This document shows, one piece after another, positions 1-5,810 of a stretch of 9,857 nt of DNA. The stretch lies in NCBI GenBank assembly GCA_035575035.1, contig DATLYH010000117.1, positions 1 through 9,857 on the forward strand. The letters run 5' to 3'. Source of the DNA: DATLYH01 sp035575035. Lineage in GTDB: Bacteria; Planctomycetota; Planctomycetia; Gemmatales; Gemmataceae. Under the pieces are notes generated by a model. It saw only the letters and a program-made list of their open reading frames with translations, was not told the origin of the DNA and made no database searches. The position numbers and the translations under genes are program-made. The first letter of the stretch is position 1, and every line of letters starts with the position of its first letter.

Positions 1-359
1 AGGATGTCCTGCTAGTCACATTCACCGTTGACCCGGAGCATGACAACCCCGACGAGCTGCGGGCGTATGCCGCCCACTTTGGCGCCGACCCCGAGCGCTG
101 GCTCTTCCTGACCGGCAAGCAAGAAGAGGTCTACCGGCTGCTGCGCGAGGGCTTCAAGGTGGCGGTGGAGCAGAACCAGGGGGAGGCCCGCACGCCCGGC
201 AACGAAGTCACCCACAGCACCAGGCTGGTTTTGGTGGACCGGCGGGGCCGGGTCCGCGGCTACTTCGATGGCCGGCAGGTCGATGACCTGGGCAACCCCG
301 TGGACGACCTGCCGAAGCTGCACAAGGCGCTGGCCCATGTCCTTCGAGAACAGCCATGA
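1..359 (+). CDS. SCO1/SenC family copper chaperone, C-terminal part (5' end outside window)
   Basis: The frame is open from the window edge and encodes about 118 residues ending at the TGA at 357-359. SCO proteins are membrane-anchored thioredoxin-fold proteins that deliver copper to, or reduce the cysteines of, the CuA site of cytochrome c oxidase. Visible family marks are TFTVDPEHDNPDEL, matching the conserved 'SVDPERDTP' strand-helix, and THSTRLVLVD, which carries the conserved copper-ligand His just before the core strand. This is followed by the G-x-x-R-G-Y-F-D-G turn typical of SCO and peroxiredoxin-like folds. The CxxxC motif lies upstream and cannot be seen. The stop overlaps the start of the DUF420 gene (ATGA), so the two are probably translationally coupled. 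The family call is secure. The exact metal or redox role is inferred from homology. Confidence 0.9.
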   Translation, partial: DVLLVTFTVDPEHDNPDELRAYAAHFGADPERWLFLTGKQEEVYRLLREGFKVAVEQNQGEARTPGNEVTHSTRLVLVDRRGRVRGYFDGRQVDDLGNPVDDLPKLHKALAHVLREQP

Positions 360-808
360 TCGGGCCGGACGACCTGCCCACGGTCAATGCCATCCTGAAC
401 GCGACCAGCGCCGTTTTGCTCGTGGCCGGCTACCTCTTCATCCGCAACCGGCAGATCACCGCGCACAAGATGTGCATGCTGGCGGCGCTGGCTGTCTCGG
501 CGGTCTTCCTGGCGTCGTACCTGTATTACCACTTCATCGTCAAGCAGGGCCGGCCGACATACTTCGCCGAGCGGGCGCCGGACGCGCCGAAAGGGGTGGC
601 GTACCTGTACACGGCAGTGCTGCTGTCGCACACGGTGCTGGCTGCGGTCGCGGCGCCGCTGGCCTTGTACACCGCCTACCTCGGCCTGCGCGACCGGCTC
701 GCCCGCCATGTGCGCGTTGCCCGCTGGGCGCTGCCCATCTGGCTCTATGTGTCGGTCACCGGCGTGATCGTTTACTGGATGCTGTACCGGCTCTATCCTC
801 CGCCCTGA
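356..808 (+). CDS. DUF420 family membrane protein (CtaM/YozB-like)
   Basis: This 150-aa protein has about four hydrophobic helices: roughly residues 10-28, 37-57, 78-105 and 122-143. It matches the DUF420 pattern: N-A-x-x-N near the N-terminus, H-K near residue 37 (ITAHKMCM), YHF near residue 58, a tyrosine-rich segment and an L-L-x-H-T helix. Its histidines (H37, H59, H87) sit near membrane edges and could bind metal or heme. Firmicute members (CtaM/YozB) are needed for an active aa3-type heme-copper oxidase. That role, together with overlap by ATGA with a SCO gene, suggests oxidase assembly at the cytoplasmic membrane. The start is fixed by the 4-base overlap. Function in this organism is inferred. 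Confidence 0.85.
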   Translation: MIGPDDLPTVNAILNATSAVLLVAGYLFIRNRQITAHKMCMLAALAVSAVFLASYLYYHFIVKQGRPTYFAERAPDAPKGVAYLYTAVLLSHTVLAAVAAPLALYTAYLGLRDRLARHVRVARWALPIWLYVSVTGVIVYWMLYRLYPPP

Positions 809-816
809 GGCGAGGC

Positions 817-822
817 TATAAT
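817..822 (+). promoter_or_regulatory. Candidate -10 box upstream of the small CPSU membrane protein
   Basis: A perfect TATAAT lies 28 nt before the ATG at 850, in the 41-nt gap after the DUF420 stop. It stands out in very GC-rich sequence. No good -35 hexamer lies 16-18 nt upstream, so the promoter may need an activator or may be coincidental. If used, transcription would start near 829, just ahead of the GAGGAGG ribosome-binding site. Confidence 0.4.
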
Positions 823-849
823 ACCTTCCTGCGAGCGAGGAGGCATTTC

Positions 850-1221
850 ATGAAGCGGCTGTTCCTGATGCTCGGGCTTCTCGCGGGCCTCGTCCTTCTG
901 GGGCTGTCGAAGCCGGTCTATGCGTGCCCTTCCTGACAGGAGGCGATCGCCCAGTCCTCCGGTTCGGAGGATGACGACCCGCTGCGGGAAGCGCGCGCCT
1001 GGAACCAGAGCATCTATCTGATGGTGAGCATGCCTTACTTACTGCTCGGCGGCCTGGGCCTATTGATCTACCGCGAGTACCGGAAGAAGGTCCGGGCGGA
1101 GCGACTGGCCGCTGCCTCATCCCAACCCTCCTCCGTTGCGGGGGAAAAGGGTTGGGGTGAGAAGGGCGGCGGGGAGGACATCTCATGCGCTGCTCGTCAA
1201 TCTCACGCCGGGACTTCGTAA
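850..1221 (+). CDS. Candidate selenoprotein: small membrane-anchored CxxU (CPSU) redox protein, read through in-frame TGA at 934-936
   Basis: The ATG at 850 has a strong GAGGAGG ribosome-binding site at 837-843. It opens a signal peptide (MKRLFLMLGLLAGLVLLGL...VYA) followed by CPS and an in-frame TGA at codon 29. The same frame continues as protein-like sequence: QEAIAQSS, an acidic run SEDDDP, LREARAWNQ, then one transmembrane helix (about residues 54-74) and a positively charged tail YREYRKK. Read through, it gives 123 residues. The charge pattern places CPS-U outside the membrane and the tail inside. The TGA differs by one base from TGC, which would give CPSC, a thioredoxin-like motif. A hairpin at 955-971 fits a bacterial SECIS. 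SCO and DUF420 neighbours suggest a thiol or metal redox job in oxidase assembly. The last 35 or so codons run through a palindromic repeat and overlap the next gene, so the native C-terminus is doubtful. Alternatives are a nonsense mutation or sequencing error of a Cys codon. Confidence 0.65.
955..971 (+). promoter_or_regulatory. SECIS-like hairpin downstream of the in-frame TGA
   Basis: TCCTCCG (955-961) pairs perfectly with CGGAGGA (965-971) around the loop GTT (962-964). The stem can extend by a G-U pair (954/972). The apical loop begins 25 nt after the TGA, within the range of known bacterial SECIS elements. Its first loop base is G followed by U, as in the SelB-binding GU of the fdhF element. 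A competing pairing of GGAGG (939-943) with CCTCC (956-960) is possible. Short CTCCG/CGGAG hairpins also occur in the repeats at 2739-2844, so chance is not excluded. Confidence 0.5.
1116..1161 (+). repeat. REP-like palindrome overlapping the 3' end of the CPSU gene
   Basis: CTCATCCCAACCCT (1116-1129) is the inverted complement of AGGGTTGGGGTGAG (1148-1161), with one T-G wobble. The arms enclose an 18-nt GC-rich centre containing CTCCGTTGCGGGG. This resembles the dispersed 'CTCACCCCAACCCT...' palindromes found in many GC-rich genomes. It lies inside the last third of the CPSU reading frame and 24 nt before the start of the Tat gene, so as RNA it would fold close to that gene's ribosome-binding site. 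Confidence 0.65.
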
Positions 1222-2723
1222 GGGGAGCGCTCGGGGCCGGCGCCCTGGCCGGCCTGGGCGACTTCGGCTTCCTGGGGCAGCTGCCGCGTGTCACCGCGGC
1301 CGAGGCCGCCGTCAATTCGGTCCAGTTCAGCCCCGACATCGAACCGCTGGTGCGCCTCATCGAGGAGACGCCGCGCGAGAAGCTGATTGGCGCCGCCGCC
1401 GAGAAGGTCAAGGCGGGCACCAGCTATCAACAACTCCTCAGCGCCCTCTTCCTGGCAGGGGTGCGCAACATCCGGCCGCGGCCGGTCGGCTTCGAGTTTC
1501 ACTGCGTCCTGGTCGTCCACTCCGCCCACCAGGCAGCGCTGGCCGCTCCCGACAGCGAACGCTGGCTGCCGTTGTTCTGGGCGCTGGACAACTTCAAGGC
1601 ATCCCAGGCGACCAAGCGGATCAACAAGAAGGACCCGTGGGTCTTGCCGGCCCTGGACGACGGCCAGTTGCCTCCCACCCACCAGGCCCGCCAGCGTTTC
1701 ATTGAAGCGATGGACAACTGGGACGAGGAGGGGGCCGACCGAGCCATCGCCGGGCTGGTGCGCTCGGCCGGCGCTGCCGAGGTCTTCGAGCTGTTCGCCC
1801 GTTACGGCGCCCGCGACTTCCGCTCGATCGGCCACAAGGCGATCTACGTGGCCAACGCCTTCCGCACCCTGAACACCATCGGCTGGCGCCACGCCGAGCC
1901 GGTGATGCGCTCGCTGGCTTACGCCCTGCTCTTGCACGACGGCACCAACCCGTCGAAGGCCGACCTGGAACCCGACCGTCCCTGGCGCGAGAACCTGAAG
2001 CGGGCTGCCCGCATTCGTCCCGACTGGCAGCGGGGCAAGCTGGTGCCCGAGGCCGCGACCGACGTGCTCGGCGAGGTGCGCAAGGGGAACTGGCCCGACA
2101 GCTGCAATGCGGTGGTCGAGGTGCTCAACCGGGGCGCCGACCCGGCCTGCGTCTGGGATGGGCTTTTCCTGGCGGCCGGCGAACTGCTGATGCGGCAGCC
2201 GGGCATTGTCGGCCTGCACTGCGTGACCTCGACCAATGCCCTGCACTACGCCTACCGGGCCAGCGGCAACGACGAGACGCGGCGAATGCTGATGCTGCAA
2301 ACGGCGGCCTTCCTGGCGATGTTCCGCCAGGCGATGGGCCAGCGCGGCAAGCTCCGCGAGGACATCCGGATCGACACCCTGGAGAAGGCCGACTTCCACG
2401 CCACAGGCACCGAGGCGGTGGAGCGGATCTTCGGCGAGGTGCGACGGAACCAGGACAATGTGGGGGCAGCGCGGAAGGCCCTGGCACTACTGGAGAGCAA
2501 CCCAGCGGCGGGCCCGGCGCTGGTGGCCGCGGGCCAGCGGCTGGTCTTCACCAAAGGCCGCGACTCGCACGACTACAAGTTCAGCTCGGCGGCGCTGGAG
2601 GACTACCACCACACCACGCCGCATTGGCGGTCGCGCTATCTGATGAGCAGTTTGTTCTGGCTGCACGGTACCGGCGATCCCGACAACCAGTTGATCCAGC
2701 GCACCCGTGCGGCGCTGGGCTAA
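1185..2723 (+). CDS. Tat-exported protein of unknown function
   Basis: This encodes 512 residues. The ATG at 1185 is preceded by GGGGAGG (1171-1177) at 7-nt spacing. The N-terminus is a clear twin-arginine signal: SRRDFVRG at residues 7-14, a hydrophobic stretch to about residue 30, and probable cleavage in the alanine-rich region near residues 38-43. Tat export suggests a folded, often cofactor-bearing protein. The mature part is mostly helical by eye and rich in His and Trp, with FEFHCVLVVHSAHQA, ARDFRSIGHKAIYVANA, GWRHAEPVMRSLAYALLLHDG, LHCVTSTNALHYAY and DYHHTTPHW as likely conserved blocks. I do not recognise a named family. The His spacing vaguely recalls questin-oxidase-like proteins, but this is weak. 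Overlap of 37 nt with the preceding frame suggests co-transcription with the SCO/DUF420/CPSU genes. Confidence 0.85.
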   Translation: MRCSSISRRDFVRGALGAGALAGLGDFGFLGQLPRVTAAEAAVNSVQFSPDIEPLVRLIEETPREKLIGAAAEKVKAGTSYQQLLSALFLAGVRNIRPRPVGFEFHCVLVVHSAHQAALAAPDSERWLPLFWALDNFKASQATKRINKKDPWVLPALDDGQLPPTHQARQRFIEAMDNWDEEGADRAIAGLVRSAGAAEVFELFARYGARDFRSIGHKAIYVANAFRTLNTIGWRHAEPVMRSLAYALLLHDGTNPSKADLEPDRPWRENLKRAARIRPDWQRGKLVPEAATDVLGEVRKGNWPDSCNAVVEVLNRGADPACVWDGLFLAAGELLMRQPGIVGLHCVTSTNALHYAYRASGNDETRRMLMLQTAAFLAMFRQAMGQRGKLREDIRIDTLEKADFHATGTEAVERIFGEVRRNQDNVGAARKALALLESNPAAGPALVAAGQRLVFTKGRDSHDYKFSSAALEDYHHTTPHWRSRYLMSSLFWLHGTGDPDNQLIQRTRAALG

Positions 2724-2738
2724 TGGGAGATCGCTTAA

Positions 2739-2844
2739 TCCGAGCCCGGAGTGTTAGCGACGGGGTACTCCGAGCCCGGAGCGTCCGCACCCTCCGAGCC
2801 CGGAGCGTTAGCGACGGGTACTCCGAGCCCCGACCGTAAGGGAG
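2739..2844 (+). repeat. Tandem TCCGAGCCCGGAG repeat cluster (four units)
   Basis: Four head-to-tail units begin at 2739, 2769, 2793 and 2822 with spacings of 30, 24 and 29 nt. The core is TCCGAGCCCGGAGCGTTAGC followed by GACGGGGTAC. Unit 2 is shortened after GCGTCCGCACCC, and unit 4 diverges into CCGACCGTAAGGGAGGGG. Each core contains a small hairpin, CTCCG-AGCC-CGGAG. On the minus strand they translate into arginine- and serine-rich low-complexity peptide and are not coding. The cluster starts 15 nt after the stop of the Tat gene and resembles dispersed intergenic repeats of Gemmata-type genomes. Confidence 0.8.
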
Positions 2845-2879
2845 GGGCCCACTCGCCCCGCTCCCTGACGGTCGCGGCT
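2826..2879 (+). repeat. Inverted repeat closing the repeat cluster
   Basis: AGCCCCGACCGTAAGGGAG (2826-2844) and CTCCCTGACGGTCGCGGCT (2861-2879) are inverted complements with two mismatches, around a 16-nt centre GGGCCCACTCGCCCCG. The stem could end transcripts from the Tat gene, but no T-run follows, so it is more likely a mobile palindromic repeat. Its right end is almost exactly where kinase-like coding sequence begins on the minus strand (2887). Confidence 0.65.
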
Positions 2880-2886
2880 CTGATTT

Positions 2887-3072
2887 CCCCGTCGTGCCGG
2901 CATCCAGCGCCTTCGCGATGTTCGGATGATCCATCAGGGCCAGGGCTTGCCGCTCCGTCTCGGAGCGGGCGAGGACTTGCCAGGAGTCCATGCCCCGCTT
3001 GATGAGCTTGACGGCGACCAGGCGTTTGACCGGCTCGGTCTGCTGGGCCATCCACACGGTGCCCATCCTGCC
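2887..3072 (-). pseudogene. Ser/Thr protein kinase remnant (N-lobe fragment)
   Basis: About 62 residues of a bacterial eukaryotic-like kinase N-lobe survive: the end of the glycine loop (GRMGTVWMAQQTEPVKR), VAVKLIK with the ATP-binding lysine (K20 counting from the Met at 3066), and an alpha-C region ETERQALALMDHPNIAKALDAGTT. The frame then runs straight into the inverted repeat at 2826-2879. The catalytic loop (HRD), DFG motif and the rest of the kinase are absent. The start is also lost, because the sequence joins sigma-factor remnant upstream. It cannot be an active kinase. The clear match to planctomycete kinases suggests fairly recent decay. Confidence 0.8.
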
Positions 3073-3082
3073 GCTGAAGGGT

Positions 3083-3286
3083 GCCTCCGTGACGCAGCCG
3101 CAATTTGCGACGAGCGTTCTCTACCAGAATGCGGCGCATGGCCTCGGCGGCCGCGGCGAAACTATTCCAGTGCTGGGCCTTTTCCACATCGACCAGCCGG
3201 AGATAGGCCTCGCGGACCAGGGCCGTGGCCTGGAGGGTCTGTCCCGGTTTCTCCTGAGCCAGTTTCGCCGCCGCCAGCTGTTGCTG
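3083..3286 (-). pseudogene. ECF sigma factor remnant (Sig-70_X6-type, region 2 only)
   Basis: About 68 residues resemble region 2 of the planctomycete ECF sigma subfamily often encoded next to Ser/Thr kinases. Marks are LAAAKLAQEKPGQTLQATAL, EAYLRLVDVEKAQHWNS, and FAAAAEAMRRILVENARRK. The usual 'RGHF' between WNS and FAAA is missing, which is an internal deletion of about four codons. The N-terminus is not recognisable upstream of 3286, and the DNA-binding region 4 is absent because the frame breaks into kinase sequence after LRLRHGG. It is a non-functional fragment, lying in the expected sigma-then-kinase order on the minus strand. Confidence 0.8.
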
Positions 3287-3445
3287 CCTGGCACAGCAGG
3301 GCACGGATCACCGCCGGGAGTTTCGCGATGCCGGAGCGAAAAAGTGCTAACGATGTCCAGTCGCCCCGACATTAGTAAGGCTGTCCGAACTTTGTGCGGC
3401 AATCAGGACCCTGCGAGCCGCTCCCGCAAGCGTCGCGCTCGGTGA

Positions 3446-3474
3446 TTGCATTCGTCGCCGCGGCCTGTCACAAT
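3446..3474 (+). promoter_or_regulatory. Weak candidate promoter for the carboxypeptidase operon
   Basis: TTGCAT (3446-3451) and CACAAT (3469-3474) are 17 nt apart and lie 40 nt before the ATG at 3515, in an AT-richer patch. Both hexamers are imperfect. The stretch 3305-3445 upstream holds no gene or strong element that I can identify. Confidence 0.3.
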
Positions 3475-3514
3475 AAACACCCCGCCCCTCCCCCCCCGAA
3501 AGGAGCTTCGCTCG

Positions 3515-4435
3515 ATGATCCGGCCGCTGCTCGTTCCCCTCGTCCTTGGAACCACCCTTGCCCTCGCCGCCGCCCAGGAGAAGAAACCGGCCGATCCGCT
3601 CGACGGCCCGCCGTTCGTGACCGCCAAGGCCTGGGCTATTGGCGACGGCAAGACCGGCGAGCTGCTGTGGGGGTTTGAGTCGGCCACGCCGCGGCCGATC
3701 GCCAGCACCACCAAGATCATGACCGCCTGGATTGTCCTGCAGCTGGCCGCCCGCGATGCCAGGGTACTTGACGAGGTGGTCACTTTCTCCGAGCGCGCGG
3801 ACCGGACCATCGGCAGTACGGCCGGCGTCCGCGCCGGAGAAAAACTGAGCGTCCGTGAGTTGCTCTACGGCCTGCTGCTGCCATCGGGCAATGACGCGGC
3901 CGTCGCCCTGGCCGAGCACTTCGGGGAGCGCTTCCGGCCCGCCGACGAGAAGACGGACCCGGTGGAGCGGTTTGTCGCCGAGATGAATCGCCGCGCCCAG
4001 GCCCTGAATCTAAAGGAAACCAAGTATGTGGACCCGAACGGCCTGGGGGCGAATCATGCCAGCGCCCGCGACCTGCTGCGCCTCACCTGGACCGCCTTGC
4101 AGGACCCGCTCTTCGGCAAGTATGTGCAGACCCGCGTACACCGCTGCACCGTGACCCAACCGGACGGCACGCCCCGCGAGATCACCTGGCGAAACACCAA
4201 TCAGCTGCTCGACATCGAAGGGTACGACGGCGTCAAGACCGGCACGACCAGTGCGGCCGGTGCCTGCCTGGTCTCCAGCGGCCGACGCGGTAACGATCAT
4301 CTCCTGGTGGTCGTGCTGGGTGCCACCTCGCCGGACGCCCGCTACGTGGACACGCGCAATCTGTTCCGCTGGGCCTGGCTGCAACGCGGCCACAAGCCGG
4401 CCGCACCGGCCCGAGGAAGTACTAACCCGGAGTGA
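3515..4435 (+). CDS. D-alanyl-D-alanine carboxypeptidase, peptidase S11 family (PBP5/DacA-like)
   Basis: The product is a 306-aa penicillin-binding-protein-type enzyme that removes the terminal D-Ala from peptidoglycan pentapeptides in the periplasm. All three active-site motifs are present: S64-T-T-K67 (nucleophile and general base), S124-G-N126 and K241-T-G243. PSGNDAAVALAE and YVDPNGLG are further S11 marks. The ATG at 3515 follows AAGGAG (3500-3505) at 9-nt spacing and gives a signal peptide ending near LALAAA (residues 15-20). A TTG start at 3446 would only add proline-rich residues. The C-terminal amphipathic anchor and beta-domain of E. coli PBP5 are missing, so it is a short, probably soluble form. 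It is first in a three-gene unit, with the VOC gene 9 nt downstream. Confidence 0.93.
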   Translation: MIRPLLVPLVLGTTLALAAAQEKKPADPLDGPPFVTAKAWAIGDGKTGELLWGFESATPRPIASTTKIMTAWIVLQLAARDARVLDEVVTFSERADRTIGSTAGVRAGEKLSVRELLYGLLLPSGNDAAVALAEHFGERFRPADEKTDPVERFVAEMNRRAQALNLKETKYVDPNGLGANHASARDLLRLTWTALQDPLFGKYVQTRVHRCTVTQPDGTPREITWRNTNQLLDIEGYDGVKTGTTSAAGACLVSSGRRGNDHLLVVVLGATSPDARYVDTRNLFRWAWLQRGHKPAAPARGSTNPE

Positions 4436-4444
4436 GCCCGGACC

Positions 4445-4831
4445 ATGAACATCGAACACATCGCCCTGAATGTTTCCGACCCGGTGGCGCTGGCGGACTG
4501 GTACACCCGCCATCTGGGAATGCGGATTGTCCGCTCGGTGGACGGCCCGCCGCACACGCGCTTCCTGGCCGACCAGGCGGGGCGCGTGGTGCTGGAGGTC
4601 TATCGCCAGGATGCGCCGGTGCCGGACTATGCCGCCCTGGACCCGATGGTCCTTCACCTCGCCTTTACCGCGCCGGACGTGGGCGAAGCCCGGCGGCGCC
4701 TCCTGGCGGCCGGGGCGCGGGCCGAGGGAGAAATCACCACCGCGCCGTCGGGTGACGAGTTGGCCATGCTCCGCGACCCCTGGGGCATCCCGGTGCAGCT
4801 GGTCAAGCGTGCTCGCCCACTGCTGGCATGA
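4445..4831 (+). CDS. VOC superfamily protein (glyoxalase/bleomycin-resistance-like)
   Basis: This 128-aa protein has two beta-alpha-beta-beta-beta modules. It begins MNIEHIALNVSDPVALADWY, has HLGM at 23-26 and VVLEVY at 48-53. The second half has LHLAFTAPDV and ends LRDPWGIPVQLV. The usual metal-ligand positions carry H5, E51, H71 and Q118; the last is more often Glu, so the metal site may be altered. VOC proteins include lyases, isomerases, dioxygenases and binding proteins, so the substrate cannot be assigned. No export signal is seen, in contrast to both neighbours. Its TGA is next to an ATG (ATGA at 4828) and close to the esterase start, indicating co-transcription. Confidence 0.85.
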   Translation: MNIEHIALNVSDPVALADWYTRHLGMRIVRSVDGPPHTRFLADQAGRVVLEVYRQDAPVPDYAALDPMVLHLAFTAPDVGEARRRLLAAGARAEGEITTAPSGDELAMLRDPWGIPVQLVKRARPLLA

Positions 4832-4851
4832 ACAACTGCAAAGGAGAAACC

Positions 4852-5799
4852 ATGCGGCGCGACCTTCGATGCCTGATGATCGCCGGCCTGGTGCTGGCGG
4901 CCGCCGTTCCCTTGCCGATCTGGTCTGCCCCGCCCGGCCGGCCGGCTGACCCGAAACCGCTGGTGCTCGATGTGTGGCCGGGGCCGGCCCCCGGCGAAAC
5001 CGGATCGATCGGCGAGGAGAAGGTCCAGGAGTCGAAGCCCGGCGAGAAGCCGGTCAAGCGCCTGACCAACGTCAGCAAGCCGACCCTGACCATCTTCCGG
5101 CCGGCGAAGGATGCCGACACCGGGGCTGCTGTGGTGATCTGTCCCGGCGGCGGTTACAACATCCTGGCCTGGGACCTGGAAGGCGAGGAGGTGGCGGCCT
5201 GGCTGAACTCGATTGGCGTGACCGGCATCGTGCTGAAGTACCGCGTGCCGCGCCGGCCCGACCAGCCGAAGGACCAGCCGCCCATTGGTCCATTGCAGGA
5301 CGCTCAGCGGGCGCTGAGCCTGGTCCGCAGCAAGGCCGAGGAATGGGGTATCAACCCACAGCGGCTCGGCATCCTGGGTTTCTCGGCGGGCGGCCACCTG
5401 GCGGCAGCGGCCAGCACCAATTTCGACCAGCGGGCCTATGAGCCGATCGACGGCATCGATCGGGTCAGCTGCCGGCCGGACTTCGCCGTCCTGGTTTACC
5501 CGGCCTATCTGGCGAACAAGGAGAAGAGCGCTCTGATGCCCGAGCTGCGTGTCTCGGCGAAGACGCCGCCGACGTTCCTGGTCCACGCCGGCGATGACCG
5601 CATACCAGCGGAGGGGAGTGTGTTGTTCTACCTGGCCCTGAAAAAGGCGGGGGTGCCGGCCGAGTTGCACGTCTACGCTTCGGGCGGCCACGGGTTCGGT
5701 TTGCGGCCGAGCGAGCAGGCATGTTCCCGCTGGCCGCAGCGCTGTGAGGACTGGCTGCGGAACCAGAGCCTGCTGCCGCCCGCCGCGAAGCGCCGCTGA
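4852..5799 (+). CDS. Secreted alpha/beta-hydrolase, probable carbohydrate or acetyl esterase
   Basis: The protein has 315 residues from the ATG at 4852, chosen because AAAGGAG (4840-4846) lies 5 nt upstream. The in-frame ATG at 4828, overlapping the VOC stop, lacks such a site. It has a signal peptide (MIAGLVLAAAVPLPIWSA) followed by the LDVWPGPAPGE segment common in planctomycete esterases. The fold is clear: oxyanion region CPGGGY (97-102), nucleophile elbow G-F-S178-A-G-G-H, acid D248 or D249 in HAGDDR, and H280 in GGHGFG. Relatives include acetyl-xylan and feruloyl esterases and are often annotated as xylanase-associated. The real substrate, a plant or algal polysaccharide ester or a cell-wall ester, is not shown. 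It is last in the operon and followed by a terminator hairpin. Confidence 0.9.
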   Translation: MRRDLRCLMIAGLVLAAAVPLPIWSAPPGRPADPKPLVLDVWPGPAPGETGSIGEEKVQESKPGEKPVKRLTNVSKPTLTIFRPAKDADTGAAVVICPGGGYNILAWDLEGEEVAAWLNSIGVTGIVLKYRVPRRPDQPKDQPPIGPLQDAQRALSLVRSKAEEWGINPQRLGILGFSAGGHLAAAASTNFDQRAYEPIDGIDRVSCRPDFAVLVYPAYLANKEKSALMPELRVSAKTPPTFLVHAGDDRIPAEGSVLFYLALKKAGVPAELHVYASGGHGFGLRPSEQACSRWPQRCEDWLRNQSLLPPAAKRR

Positions 5800-5810
5800 G
5801 AAGCACTATC

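Noticed and set aside
850..936. Stand-alone 28-aa peptide ending at the TGA
   Set aside because: A signal peptide ending right after CPS with no mature part makes little sense, and coding character continues in frame after the TGA. It stays the fallback if the TGA is a true stop.
1021..1221. Separate small gene starting at the ATG at 1021
   Set aside because: There is no good ribosome-binding site in front, and coding-like sequence in the same frame extends upstream to the TGA. It is better read as the second half of the gene starting at 850.
1203..2399. 398-codon minus-strand open frame opposite the Tat gene
   Set aside because: It is an antisense shadow of a GC-rich coding region. It has no ribosome-binding site or family motif, while the plus-strand gene has a Tat signal and a strong site.
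2739..2844. CRISPR array
   Set aside because: The repeats are nearly contiguous with no unique spacers of uniform length, and no cas genes are nearby.
2581..2886. Extension of the kinase frame down to 2581 as a real protein
   Set aside because: The residues after 2887 are translated palindromic repeats (SEPRPSGSGASG and arginine-rich stretches), followed by antisense of the Tat gene.
3446..3514. TTG upstream start for the carboxypeptidase
   Set aside because: It would add a proline-rich leader before the signal peptide. The ATG at 3515 has AAGGAG at good spacing.
4654..5691. 345-codon minus-strand open frame opposite the VOC and esterase genes
   Set aside because: It spans two real genes in antisense and has no motifs. 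High GC keeps antisense frames open.
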